Assembly: GCF_014647795.1 (NCBI RefSeq)
Contig: NZ_BMPW01000018.1
Location: forward strand, 124,001-188,000
Reading direction: 5' to 3'
Source: Actinoplanes campanulatus
Lineage (GTDB): Bacteria; Actinomycetota; Actinomycetes; Mycobacteriales; Micromonosporaceae
DNA: 64,000 nucleotides
In this document: one piece after another, positions 16,539 to 24,708 of the stretch
How the letters are laid out: each line of letters opens with the position of its first letter
Position numbering within the stretch: position 1 is the first letter of the stretch
Notes under the pieces: model-generated
What the model saw: the letters and a program-made list of their open reading frames with translations, nothing else
Databases searched by the model: none
What the model was told of the DNA's origin: nothing
Translations under genes and position numbers: made by a program

Positions 16539-17318
16539 GTGAACATTCTCTCCGACATGCTGCTGTCCGAGCCCGCCCCGATCGCCGTCTGGGCCGTCCT
16601 GATGCTCCTTGCCCTGCCCGCCCTGGTCGTCCTGGCCAGCCCGGACGGTGTCCGCAACCCGCGCCTCGAGCTGGTCGAGACGATCACCTGGGTGCGCCTG
16701 ACCGGGCAGCGGCGAAAGGAGCGGCGGGCCCGGCGGGCGGCGGAGGTGGCGCACGCGCTGCGGTTCGCCGGTGAGGTGCGGGTGGCGGCCACGCAGGCCG
16801 GTGAGGCGGTCGACCGCTGGCAGGGGCACTGGCAGGCGGCCGCCGACCGGGTGGAGGCGGCCTTCGCGGCGTGGCAGGCCGCGGACGCGCGCTGGGCTCG
16901 CTGCCGGGCGACAGCGGCCTTCGGCACGCCCTGGACCCCACAGAACCCCGCGGAGTACGCGTCTCGCGAGCGTTTCCTGCACGATGCGGTCCGTGCCGCC
17001 GCCGATCGGGGTGAGCTGCCGGCCGCCGCCGTGGTCGGCGCGCTGACCGGTGGCGGCGGGTGGGACGCCTGGCTGCACCCGGCGGAGCAGGAGGTGGCGG
17101 TGTCCCGGGCGTCGGCGGCGCACCTGGCGCTGGTCTACCGGGAGGCGGTGGCCGCGGAACGGGCCGCCTGGCACGACGTCCAGTTGGCCCGCCGGAGCCG
17201 GGACAGTCTGCGGCGGGAGGCGGTGCGCGCCGAGGCCCGGGCCACCGTGGTCCGGTCGGCCGCGCCGCCGGCCGGGGCGGGAGAGTTGCGGCGTTCGGCG
17301 TTCGCCCAGGCGGCGTGA
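16539..17318 (+). CDS. Membrane-anchored helical hypothetical protein
   Basis: About 259 residues from a GTG at 16539; an in-frame ATG at 16557 is an alternative. A membrane segment (about residues 15-35) is followed by an Arg/Ala/Glu-rich region with long predicted helices, for example AAEVAHALRFAGEVRVAATQ, that could form a coiled coil, and a second helical region near the C-terminus rich in Ala and Arg. No known domain is recognised. The strong codon bias supports a real gene. It lies 142 bp after the His-rich secreted protein in the same direction. Confidence 0.6.
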   Translation: MNILSDMLLSEPAPIAVWAVLMLLALPALVVLASPDGVRNPRLELVETITWVRLTGQRRKERRARRAAEVAHALRFAGEVRVAATQAGEAVDRWQGHWQAAADRVEAAFAAWQAADARWARCRATAAFGTPWTPQNPAEYASRERFLHDAVRAAADRGELPAAAVVGALTGGGGWDAWLHPAEQEVAVSRASAAHLALVYREAVAAERAAWHDVQLARRSRDSLRREAVRAEARATVVRSAAPPAGAGELRRSAFAQAA

Positions 17319-17579
17319 CCCCGATTGCTCACGCTCAGTGGTGCGCGATCAACCCGGGGTCAGCGATTCTGGCCGATCCTCATCAGTAACGAGAGAAGCA
17401 TTCGTGAATAGTCGGGAATGGAGCGTGAATAGTGATAGCCCTGCCACGGAAAGTGGCAGGGCCGGTGCCGATGCCACGGCGCCCGCGTGAGCGGATCACC
17501 GCGATATCCCTCAAGGTGCAGATGACGAAAGTCGACCTTGGCTCAGGCCTTCCATCGGCTCGCACCTATCGGTAGGCTC
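17319..17579. other. Intergenic region with hairpin and short direct repeat
   Basis: No gene is seen. The region holds a 10-bp direct repeat CGTGAATAGT (17403-17412 and 17424-17433) directly followed by a perfect 10-bp hairpin (17438-17447 with 17453-17462, loop GGAAA). The hairpin probably terminates transcription between the convergent neighbours. Confidence 0.6.
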
Positions 17580-17798
17580 TCACGAAACGATGTCGAATTC
17601 GCCGTCCTTGGCAGAGTCCACGAAGGCGGTCCACTCCGCTGGTGTGAACATGAGGGCCGGTCCACTCCGGTCCTTGCTGTCACGGACGGCAATTCCACCA
17701 CCGTCGAGGAATGCGACCTCGACGCAGTTGCTGCCGCCTGTACCGTTACTACGGCTGCCCTTCTTCCAGACGGCCCCGTTGATTTGGTGCGCAAGCAA
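17580..17798 (-). CDS. DUF397 domain protein
   Basis: 72 residues that match the DUF397 pattern throughout: VWKKGSRSNGTGGSNCVEVA, then VAVRDSKD-like IAVRDSKDRSGPALMF, then WTAFVDSAKDGEFD. DUF397 proteins are small partners of the XRE/DUF5753 regulators of actinomycetes, and the gene directly follows such a regulator (40 bp). The start was set at TTG 17798 because AAGGGAGG lies 8 nt before it; a GTG at 17807 would overlap that ribosome binding site. Family members are thought to antagonise or modulate the paired regulator in development or antibiotic control. Confidence 0.88.
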   Translation of the reverse strand: MLAHQINGAVWKKGSRSNGTGGSNCVEVAFLDGGGIAVRDSKDRSGPALMFTPAEWTAFVDSAKDGEFDIVS

Positions 17799-17838
17799 CT
17801 CAAGCACCTCCCTTCGATGTGATTGTTCGTCGGGAGTG

Positions 17839-18687
17839 CTAAGCGACGAGCAGACTCTCGATCATCTTGATGGTCGTGCGATGGTCAAGCGCCATGGCGC
17901 TCAATCGCTCGAACTCCTGCCGATACCAGTCAACCATGTCTGGTTGTTCCTCGTACAAGTCTCCCGCAAGGCCTTCCATGTAAACAACATCCAAATGGGT
18001 GGTCTCTCGGAACTCCAAAAGCGCCGCCGGGCCGCTCAGGAAGGGGTGCCCACCAGCGGTGAAGGGCAAAATCTGCAGGAAAACATTCGGTAATTTAGCT
18101 ACCTCGATTAAATGGCGAAGCTGCTCCGCCATGACCTCCGCGCCACCGATCACATGGTGCAGTACGGCCTCGTCCATGAAGGCCGACAACTCGAGCGGGC
18201 GCTCACTGGTCAGCCGGCCCTGACGGGTCAGGCGCAGCGTGATCCGCCGGTCGATGTGCTCCTCGGGATCGGTCGGGCGTCCGCTTCTCATCAGTGACCG
18301 CATGTAGGCGGGAGTCTGGAGGAGGCCGGGCACGAGCACCGGCTCCCACGTCCGCATCGCCGAGGCGGCGGCCTCCAGGCCCACGAAGTTGCCCGGCCGC
18401 ATGATGTCGCGGTAGTCGGTCCACCAGGTCCGCTCGCGGGACTGCCGGGCCAGCTCGACCAGCGCCTCGCGATAGCTCTGATCCCGCACGTTGTAGAGAG
18501 TGAGCAGGTCACGCACGTCCCGCGGGGTGACCGCCACCCGGGCGGTCTCGATGCGGGTCACCTTGGCCGAATGCCACTCGAAGTGGCGTGACACGTCCTG
18601 CTGGGTGAGGCCCGCGGCCTCCCGGCATCGTTTGAGCTCCGCCCCCAGCCGGCGGCGACGCAGCGTCGGACCCTCGATATCGGACAC
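17839..18687 (-). CDS. XRE-family regulator with DUF5753 domain
   Basis: 282 residues. The N-terminal helix-turn-helix (LKRCREAAGLTQQDVSRHFE, then SAKVTRIETARVAV) is of the XRE/Cro type. The rest is a DUF5753 domain, with the typical VPGLLQTPAYMRSLM and HPFLSGPAALLEF motifs. GTG 18687 is preceded by GGGGAG with 6-nt spacing. With the next gene it forms the common actinobacterial HTH-DUF5753/DUF397 pair. The 248-bp region towards the divergent GPP34 operon carries two inverted repeats that may be its operators. Confidence 0.93.
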   Translation of the reverse strand: MSDIEGPTLRRRRLGAELKRCREAAGLTQQDVSRHFEWHSAKVTRIETARVAVTPRDVRDLLTLYNVRDQSYREALVELARQSRERTWWTDYRDIMRPGNFVGLEAAASAMRTWEPVLVPGLLQTPAYMRSLMRSGRPTDPEEHIDRRITLRLTRQGRLTSERPLELSAFMDEAVLHHVIGGAEVMAEQLRHLIEVAKLPNVFLQILPFTAGGHPFLSGPAALLEFRETTHLDVVYMEGLAGDLYEEQPDMVDWYRQEFERLSAMALDHRTTIKMIESLLVA

Positions 18688-18789
18688 CTGGACTCCCCTA
18701 CGGTCCTGATGGAGTCGATATTACGACCGCTCCCTGACGATCCAGTAACCCATTCATGATCGCTATTTCGAAAAGATCAATAAAGTGGA

Positions 18790-18829
18790 CCTCGGCACCG
18801 AGGACTGAATAAGAAGTCTAGTACTTCTT
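18790..18829. promoter_or_regulatory. Two adjacent inverted repeats upstream of the XRE and GPP34 genes
   Basis: CCTCGG-CA-CCGAGG (18790-18803) is followed by AAGAAGT-N5-ACTTCTT (18811-18829). Both are perfect and lie in a low-GC divergent promoter region. A TTGACC at 18833-18838 could be a -35 element for the GPP34 operon, although no good -10 is seen at the right distance. These are candidate binding sites for the divergent XRE regulator. Confidence 0.45.
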
Positions 18830-18935
18830 GTATTGACCTTGGTGTTGGGTACATGATGCTCCGGACATCGAGTTCTGTCTTGTTTCCTACATAGGTAAAA
18901 GATCATTGGAACTTGCGTCTAAGGGGCGTGACGCA

Positions 18936-19577
18936 GTGTTGGCTGACCAGTACTACCTGATCGCGCACGAGGACCGGACCGGGCGCTCCCGTCTCCACCC
19001 TCGTGCGACCGGCCTGGGTCTGGCCGCCGCTTTACTAGCGGAGTTGGTCCTCGAAGGTCGCATCGGCGTCAATGACGGGGACCTGCTCGTACTGGACCGG
19101 CGACCGCCACGGGACGCGCTCAATCACGACATTCTGGACCTTCTCAATGCCCAGCCACAACACCGTGACCTGCGGACGTGGCTCGCCTTTCTCGCCCAGG
19201 ACGCCGGACTGCGCGTGGCGGAGCGGCTGATGCGGGTAGGGGCCGTGGAACTCGTGACCCGGCGCAGGATGCTGGGCACCACGCAGACGCTCTACATGCC
19301 CAATAGTGCCCGGCAGCGCAATGCCGCGGCCTGGGCCTCGACCCGGGTCGCCAACATGCTGGTCCGCGGGTTGGATCTCAACCTCACCGACCGCATGCTC
19401 GTCGGCCTCGTGGTGGCGACCGGGCTCACACGTCATGTCATGTACGGCTTCGAGAACTATCCGCACATCTACCACGGGTTGCCGAGCATGATCGCCTCCC
19501 TCCCCAGCGACCTCCGCGAGCTCGTGGAGTGCACCGAGTCCTCGGTGGGCTCTGCCCTCACGGTCGGTCGGCGGTGA
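18936..19577 (+). CDS. GPP34 (GOLPH3/VPS74-like) family protein
   Basis: 213 residues from GTG 18936, which has AAGGGG 9 nt upstream; a TTG at 18906 would extend it by 10 residues. The pattern DQYYLIAHEDRTGRSRLHP and later GAALLAELVLEGRI-like AAALLAELVLEGRIGV matches the GPP34 fold. In eukaryotes GOLPH3 binds PI4P and Golgi enzymes; in actinomycetes the role is unknown, and a lipid-binding or membrane-associated role is an inference. Its stop codon overlaps the GTG start of an amino-acid permease (GTGA), so the two are translationally coupled. That is a useful hint that it may act on the permease or its membrane setting. Confidence 0.9.
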   Translation: MLADQYYLIAHEDRTGRSRLHPRATGLGLAAALLAELVLEGRIGVNDGDLLVLDRRPPRDALNHDILDLLNAQPQHRDLRTWLAFLAQDAGLRVAERLMRVGAVELVTRRRMLGTTQTLYMPNSARQRNAAAWASTRVANMLVRGLDLNLTDRMLVGLVVATGLTRHVMYGFENYPHIYHGLPSMIASLPSDLRELVECTESSVGSALTVGRR

Positions 19578-21175
19578 GCCCGGCCGGCCGCCATCAACGC
19601 CGACGTGACAACGTCGACATGTGGGCCGAACGGGTGTTGATGGAGCGCAGACGCGCGACTGAACCGGATCTGATCTCGCGTGCGCTGGCCAGCAACCGAC
19701 TCGGTGTACCGTCGGTGGTCTTCTTCGGCGTGGCTGGCGCGGCACCGCTGACCGTAATCATCGGTGGGATCTCGACGGTCTATGCGGTGATAGGCCAGAC
19801 GGCGGCCCCGGTGGTCTACATCGTGGTTGCCGCGATTCTGTCGATCTTCACGGTCGGCTTCGTGGCGATGAGCCGGCACATTGTCAATTCCGGGGCCTTT
19901 TACTCCTACATCAGCCACGGCTTCGGTCGTCAGCTGGGGGTGTCCGCGGCGTTCGTGGCCCTGCCCGCATACGCCATGATGCAGATCGGTCTTTTCGGGC
20001 TCTTCGGTGTGGTCGCCTCGGGTGTTCTGGACGCGTTCGGCGTGCAGGCGTCCTGGGTGATCTGTGCCCTCGTCGCCTGGGCGCTCGTGGCCGTGCTCGG
20101 CATCCTCTGGGTCGACCTCAGCGGCAAGGTGCTCGGCGTGCTGCTGGCCGCTGAGATCGCCGTGGTCCTGGTCTACGACCTGATCATGGTTACCCACCCG
20201 GCCGGCGGTACGGTCAGCTTCGCGACGCTGGAGCCGGTCCAGCTCCTCACCCCCGAGGTGGCGGCCATGATGGTGCTGGCCATCGCCGGGTTCGTCGGTT
20301 TCGAGGCGACCGTCGTGCTCTCCGAAGAGGCGAAGGACCCGAAGCGGACAGTCGCCCGTGCCACCCACTTCTCGGTGATCGTGGCCGGTCTTCTCCTCGG
20401 TGCCTCGGCCTGGGCCATGTCGGTCAGCACAGGGCCGGAGCGTATCGTCGCGGTCGCTCAGGAAGAGAAGACCGACCTGGTCTTCACCCTGGTCGCGCCG
20501 CACGTCCCGGAAATCCTGGTCAGCATCGGCTATCTGCTCTTCATGACCAGCATTTTCGCGGCGCTGCTGGCCTTCCATGCCGCGGTCGCGCGTTACCAGT
20601 TCGCGCTGGGCCGTGAGGGCGTGCTGCCGAGCATCTGGGGCTACACGCATCCGCGGACCGGCGCACCGGTGGTCGGCTCGATCGCGCAGAGCATCCTCGC
20701 GCTCGGCGTGATCATCCTGTACGCGTTCCTCGGCGCGGATCCGCTGGTGTATCTGTTCGCCTGGCTGACCACGGTCGGCGGGCTGGGCGTGCTCATTCTT
20801 ATGTGGAGCGCGTCGGCAGCGGTGGTTGCGTTCTTCCTGCGAAATCCGGGCCGGGAGAACGTCTGGCGCTCGATGGTCGCGCCCATCATGGCGTTCTTCC
20901 TGCTCAGCATCGTCCTCGACGCCACTGTCATCGGCCTGGGGGACATCCTGCAGGTGCCTGAAGGCTCGCCGTTCCGATGGATCTTCCCGGTCGCATACCT
21001 CGTCTGTGCGGTGCTGGGCATCTTCTGGGCGCTGGCGATGCGACGGTGGCGCCCGCACTCCTACGCCATGATCGGGCGCGGCGGCGCCGGACGGTCCGTT
21101 TTCGATCTAGCGGACCTCAACCGGCCACATTCTCACGCGCTCGCGGGCAACAGTCACATGCAGTCGATCAGGTAG
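19574..21175 (+). CDS. APC-superfamily amino-acid permease
   Basis: 533 residues with about 12 membrane segments. The first, GVAGAAPLTVIIGGI, and the segment IAGFVGFEATVVLSEEAKDP (GFE in the sixth segment, then the cytoplasmic EEAKDPKR loop) are typical APC features. It imports or exchanges amino acids or amines; the substrate cannot be told. Translation probably begins at GTG 19574, overlapping the GPP34 stop. A basic N-terminal tail of about 40 residues precedes the first membrane segment. The GNAT gene follows after 10 bp, so GPP34, permease and GNAT form one operon. Confidence 0.92.
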   Translation: MSPAGRHQRRRDNVDMWAERVLMERRRATEPDLISRALASNRLGVPSVVFFGVAGAAPLTVIIGGISTVYAVIGQTAAPVVYIVVAAILSIFTVGFVAMSRHIVNSGAFYSYISHGFGRQLGVSAAFVALPAYAMMQIGLFGLFGVVASGVLDAFGVQASWVICALVAWALVAVLGILWVDLSGKVLGVLLAAEIAVVLVYDLIMVTHPAGGTVSFATLEPVQLLTPEVAAMMVLAIAGFVGFEATVVLSEEAKDPKRTVARATHFSVIVAGLLLGASAWAMSVSTGPERIVAVAQEEKTDLVFTLVAPHVPEILVSIGYLLFMTSIFAALLAFHAAVARYQFALGREGVLPSIWGYTHPRTGAPVVGSIAQSILALGVIILYAFLGADPLVYLFAWLTTVGGLGVLILMWSASAAVVAFFLRNPGRENVWRSMVAPIMAFFLLSIVLDATVIGLGDILQVPEGSPFRWIFPVAYLVCAVLGIFWALAMRRWRPHSYAMIGRGGAGRSVFDLADLNRPHSHALAGNSHMQSIR

Positions 21176-21185
21176 GGAAACGTTC

Positions 21186-21797
21186 ATGACCTATGCCATT
21201 CAGGAACTCGTGGTCCGGCACGTTTCGCCGCTGGACACCGCCGAGATCACCGGACTCGTGGCAGACGCCATGTGGGACGGCCCAGTCGCGCGTTGGCTCC
21301 ACCCGGATCCGATGGCACGACGTAGCAACGCCCCCCGATACTTCGAGATCTTCGTCGAGCACGCGGTGCAATACGGGGAGGTGTACGGCACCACCGATGA
21401 GACCGGACGGATGGACGGCGTCGCTCTCTGGTTCCCGCTGACCTCCATGATCCCGCCACCGGCTGACTACGACCGCCGGGTGAAGGAGGCCGCGGAGGAC
21501 GCGACTGACCGCGTTCACCAACTTGACGCCGCTCTCGACGCCGACCATCCGCTGGAGCCGCACCACTATCTCGCTTTCCTGGCCGTGCGCCCGAGCCGGC
21601 AGAACCGGGGCGTCGGCAGCGCCCTGCTCGGCCGGCATCACGCCAGGCTCGATCGTGCCGGTATCCCCGCCTACCTGGAGGCGAACGATCCCCGCAACCG
21701 TGACCTCTACCTCCGGCACGGATACCGGGTCCGGTCCGTGATCGAACTACCCGACGGACCGCCGCTCTGGGCGATGTGGAGGGAGCCTATGGTCTGA
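21186..21797 (+). CDS. GNAT-family N-acetyltransferase, third gene of the GPP34 operon
   Basis: 203 residues with the GNAT core: LAFLAVRPSRQNRGVGSALL, which includes the acetyl-CoA pyrophosphate-binding RGVGSALL loop, and the last beta strand YLEANDPRNRDLYLRHGY. An N-terminal region of about 110 residues (EIFVEHAVQYGEVYGTTDE) is typical of the family of GNATs that act on small molecules or amines. It lies 10 bp after the permease, with GTAGGG as a weak ribosome binding site. An amine or amino acid taken up by the permease would be a logical substrate, which is inference. Confidence 0.9.
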   Translation: MTYAIQELVVRHVSPLDTAEITGLVADAMWDGPVARWLHPDPMARRSNAPRYFEIFVEHAVQYGEVYGTTDETGRMDGVALWFPLTSMIPPPADYDRRVKEAAEDATDRVHQLDAALDADHPLEPHHYLAFLAVRPSRQNRGVGSALLGRHHARLDRAGIPAYLEANDPRNRDLYLRHGYRVRSVIELPDGPPLWAMWREPMV

Positions 21798-21811
21798 CCG
21801 GGGCGGCCAAG

Positions 21812-22366
21812 TCATGCGGCCGCTGGGAACTCGTAAGCCCAGAACTGCTCCTCGTCCATGCGTTTGGCACGCATCGTGCCGCCGGCGAACCGGTTCAGGA
21901 TCCGCTCGGTGGCGCGGCCCATGTTGCGCTTGACGTCGTTGTACCGGCAGAAGTCGAGGGCGATGATGCCGTTCTGAGCGGCGGCGGTGTTGAACATCGC
22001 CTCCATCAGTTCCAGCAGTGCCCGGGATGCGCGGGATGCGCGACCGACCGCGACGAACCCGGCGTACCAGATCCGGCGTTGCCGGTACAGTTCCGGCCAA
22101 TGCCGTTCAAAGTACTCCGGTGAGATCAGCGGCATCGCGTAAAGATCGTTGCTGAACGTGGCGAGACCGCAGAGGTTGCCCTCCTCATCGAAGCAGACGA
22201 ACTTTTCCACTCGCGGGTCCGACATGACGTCGTCGAACTCCGACTGGTACATGAGGTGGCGCTGTACCGCCAGTGACCGCATCTCGCCGAGAGCGCTTTC
22301 GTAGAGCTCCCAAGCGGCCTTGTGCATGTCGTCGTCGGTGATCTGGTCGAGCACTTTGACAAGCAT
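21812..22366 (-). CDS. GNAT-like hypothetical protein
   Basis: 184 residues, cytoplasmic. The order of elements, with FVCFDEEGNLCGLATFSNDL (a beta hairpin as in GNAT strands 2-3) and WYAGFVAVGRASRASRALLE (strand 4, then a possible CoA loop), suggests a GNAT or related N-acyltransferase fold, but the canonical R/QxxGxG/A loop is not clear. The C-terminus AYEFPAAA is short. GGAGGGGAG precedes the ATG. It is convergent with the operon GNAT and stands alone. I assign it only as GNAT-like. Confidence 0.65.
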   Translation of the reverse strand: MLVKVLDQITDDDMHKAAWELYESALGEMRSLAVQRHLMYQSEFDDVMSDPRVEKFVCFDEEGNLCGLATFSNDLYAMPLISPEYFERHWPELYRQRRIWYAGFVAVGRASRASRALLELMEAMFNTAAAQNGIIALDFCRYNDVKRNMGRATERILNRFAGGTMRAKRMDEEQFWAYEFPAAA

Positions 22367-22432
22367 GGCTGCTCCCCTCCGGGCCCCGTGTCAGCCGGCC
22401 CGCTGCATCGTACTTACGAAGGTCGATTGCAG

Positions 22433-22460
22433 TTGACCATCAGAGTACGAACCGTAATAG
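22433..22460 (+). promoter_or_regulatory. Putative sigma-70-type promoter for the 60-residue ORF
   Basis: TTGACC (22433-22438) and TAATAG (22455-22460) with a 16-bp spacer in a region of lower GC. The predicted start lies about 50 nt upstream of the small ORF and its AGGAGGG ribosome binding site. Confidence 0.5.
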
Positions 22461-22520
22461 GGTTACGACAATGCGTTGCCGAGAATTCGACGTGCCAATT
22501 CCAGTTAGGAGGGATGGTTA

Positions 22521-22703
22521 TTGGATGATCTTGTGCAACTTGCAAAGTTGCAGGTAGCAGCGCTGGACAAACCCGCCGGAGTTCTGGTTGGCAATTCTTG
22601 CGAGGGTTGCTGGAATCGGTTCTGGAAAGTGCATGATTCCGTGAGTCTGCCTTTCTGCGGAATGCACCGAGTACTAGCCTCCGTGCGATTGGCGTCCTGT
22701 TGA
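22521..22703 (+). CDS. Possible small Cys-rich, zinc-ribbon-like protein (60 residues)
   Basis: A 60-residue frame from TTG 22521. AGGAGGG (22507-22513) lies 7 nt upstream and a plausible promoter lies at 22433-22460. The second half has CEGC (27-30) and CGMH (46-49): CxxC then CxxH with 15 residues between, a spacing that could bind one zinc ion. A basic tail ends in Cys60. The DNA here is less GC-rich than its surroundings. I recognise no family. A long hairpin (22757-22813) follows, so the region could be a full small transcription unit. A chance ORF remains possible. Confidence 0.45.
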   Translation: MDDLVQLAKLQVAALDKPAGVLVGNSCEGCWNRFWKVHDSVSLPFCGMHRVLASVRLASC

Positions 22704-22756
22704 CGCCTCGCCGCCGGGACTCCCCTTCGACGACGCGGCGGGCACCTCCAGCGAGT

Positions 22757-22813
22757 CTGCGGACCACCGCCGGGCGAGGAGCGCATCCCCCGCTCGCCCC
22801 GGGTGGTCCGCAG
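22757..22813 (+). terminator. Long compound hairpin upstream of the cellulase gene
   Basis: Outer perfect 12-bp stem (22757-22768 with 22802-22813) and inner 7-bp stem (22772-22778 with 22793-22799). It separates the small ORF from the cellulase promoter and probably terminates the former. Confidence 0.6.
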
Positions 22814-22830
22814 TCATGTGTGGACATCGA

Positions 22831-22860
22831 TTGACATAGTTTGGCGTCCATACATAGTCT
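22831..22860 (+). promoter_or_regulatory. Putative cellulase promoter
   Basis: TTGACA (22831-22836) is followed after an 18-bp spacer by TAGTCT (22855-22860). The CebR-type operator begins 12 bp after the -10 element, a position where a bound repressor would block initiation. Confidence 0.5.
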
Positions 22861-22872
22861 GCCGAGGTGAAG

Positions 22873-22886
22873 CGGGAGCGCTCCCA
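22873..22886. promoter_or_regulatory. CebR/CelR-type operator of the cellulase gene
   Basis: CGGGAGCGCTCCCA differs at one position (the first) from TGGGAGCGCTCCCA, the operator known for CebR of Streptomyces and CelR of Thermobifida, LacI-family repressors released by cellobiose. It lies just downstream of the predicted promoter and 37 bp before the cellulase start codon. The repressor gene itself is not in this window. Confidence 0.8.
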
Positions 22887-22922
22887 ATCCCCGTACTCCC
22901 GCGCGTCCTAGCTAGGAGCGTC

Positions 22923-24599
22923 ATGTCGCGACTACTCGGCAGGTTGCTCGCGTTCGCCCTGATCCTCGGTGGGATGGCGTGGGCCGGTCCGGCACAGGCG
23001 GCGCCCACCGCCGCCGCGATAACGAAAGCCATGCAACCGGGCTGGAACCTCGGCAACACCCTGGACGCCACCGGCGCCGACGAGACCTCGTGGGGCAACC
23101 CGCGCGTCACCCGGGAGCTGCTGAGAGGCATCCGCGCCCAGGGCTTCAAGAGCATCCGCATCCCGGTCACCTGGGGACAGCACCAGGGCCCGGCGCCGGA
23201 CTACACGATCGATCCCGCCTACCTGGCCCGCGTACAGGAGGTGGTGGGCTGGGCGCTCGACGAGGGCTTCTACGTGATGATCAATAGCCACCACGACTCG
23301 TGGCAGTGGATCGCCACCATGCCCACCGACCACGACAACGTGCTGGCCCGCTACAACGCCATCTGGACACAGGTGGCCGGCGCCTTCCGGGACACCTCGC
23401 CCAGGCTGCTGCTGGAGAGCGTCAACGAGCCGCAGTTCTGGGGCAGCACCGGTGACACCGAGAACTACGCGCTGCTCGCCGAGCTGAACACGTCCTTCCA
23501 CCGGATCGTGCGCGGCACCGGCGGCGGCAACGCCAAGCGGCTCCTGGTCCTGCCGACCCTGCACACCAACGCCGACCAGGGCCGCCTCGACGCGCTGGCC
23601 GGCGAGTTCACCGCGCTGAACGACCCGAACCTGATCGCTACCGTGCACTACTACGGCTACTGGCCGTTCAGCGTCAACGTGGCCGGCGGCTACCGGTTCG
23701 ACGCGACCGCCCAGCAGGACCTGCTCGGCACCTTCCAGCGGCTCCGCGACAGCCTGATCAGCAAGGGAATCCCGGTGATCCTGGGCGAATACGGTCTGCT
23801 CGGCTTCGACCGGCACACCGGCACCATCGAGCAGGGCGAGAAGCTCAAGTTCTTCGAGCTCTTCGGGCAGCAGGCCCGTGCGTCCGGGGTCACCACGATG
23901 CTCTGGGACAACGGCCAGCACTACGACCGTACCGCCGGGGTCTGGCGCGACGCCGAACTGTTCGGCCAGATCTCGTCGAGCTGGCGCACCCGCTCCGGCA
24001 CCGCGGCGAGCGACCTGGTGTTCGTCCGGCGATCCGCGCCGGTCACCGCGCAGACCATCACGCTCAACCTCAACGGCCTCGGCTTCACCCACGTCCGCCT
24101 CGGCGAGACGACGCTGCGGCGCGGCCCCGACTACCAGGTCTCCGGCGATCAGCTCACCCTCACTGCCGGGTTGCTCCAGCGACTGACCAGGACCGAGGGG
24201 TACGGAGTGAAGGCGTCGCTGTCACTGCGGTTCTCCCGTGGCGTCCCGTGGCGGCTCGACGTGGTCAGTTCCGACACCCCGCAGCTGGCCGCCGTGACCG
24301 GGGAGACCAGCGCGTTCGCGATCCCCACCACGTTCAACGGGGACCGTCTCGCCACCATGACGGCCACCTACGCGGACGGCAGCAACGCCGGGCCGCACGG
24401 ATGGACGCCGTACAAGGAGTTCGACCGGGCCTTCGCCCCCGACTACCCGGCCGGCACCATCAGGTTGACCCCGGACTTCTTCGCCGAGGTCACCGACGGC
24501 GCACCCGTGAACCTGCGGTTCTACCTCTGGAGCGGGGAGACCGTGACGTACCAGGTCACCCGTACCGGAACCGCGGTGAGCGGAACGCTCGCAGGGTGA
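22923..24599 (+). CDS. Secreted GH5 endoglucanase (cellulase) with C-terminal accessory domains
   Basis: 558 residues that hydrolyse beta-1,4-glucan outside the cell. The signal peptide ends AQAAP (about residue 27). The GH5 domain (about 28-370) has the N-terminal GWNLGNTLDATG, NSHHDSW, the acid/base Glu169 in SVNEP and the nucleophile Glu289 in LGEYG. It is followed by a CBM_X2-like Ig domain (about 360-450, VFVRRSAPVTAQTITLNLNG) and a final beta-rich domain (about 460-558) that often ends such bacterial cellulases. AGGAG precedes ATG 22923. A CebR-type box upstream implies induction by cellobiose. Two back-to-back hairpins follow the gene. Confidence 0.93.
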   Translation: MSRLLGRLLAFALILGGMAWAGPAQAAPTAAAITKAMQPGWNLGNTLDATGADETSWGNPRVTRELLRGIRAQGFKSIRIPVTWGQHQGPAPDYTIDPAYLARVQEVVGWALDEGFYVMINSHHDSWQWIATMPTDHDNVLARYNAIWTQVAGAFRDTSPRLLLESVNEPQFWGSTGDTENYALLAELNTSFHRIVRGTGGGNAKRLLVLPTLHTNADQGRLDALAGEFTALNDPNLIATVHYYGYWPFSVNVAGGYRFDATAQQDLLGTFQRLRDSLISKGIPVILGEYGLLGFDRHTGTIEQGEKLKFFELFGQQARASGVTTMLWDNGQHYDRTAGVWRDAELFGQISSSWRTRSGTAASDLVFVRRSAPVTAQTITLNLNGLGFTHVRLGETTLRRGPDYQVSGDQLTLTAGLLQRLTRTEGYGVKASLSLRFSRGVPWRLDVVSSDTPQLAAVTGETSAFAIPTTFNGDRLATMTATYADGSNAGPHGWTPYKEFDRAFAPDYPAGTIRLTPDFFAEVTDGAPVNLRFYLWSGETVTYQVTRTGTAVSGTLAG

Positions 24600-24607
24600 G
24601 AGAACGT

Positions 24608-24694
24608 CCGGGCGGCGCGGTGGTTGGGCCACCGTCGCGCCGCCCGGCGCTGAAATACCGGCCGCCGGCCCCCAACCATGGGGCCGGCGGCCGG
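24608..24694 (+). terminator. Two consecutive hairpin terminators after the cellulase gene
   Basis: Hairpin 1 pairs 24608-24619 with 24636-24647 (12 bp, plus an inner 4-bp stem). Hairpin 2 pairs 24658-24672 with 24680-24694 (perfect 15 bp). Together they isolate the cellulase from the downstream sigma gene. Confidence 0.8.
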
Positions 24695-24708
24695 CGTTCT
24701 AGAGGATT

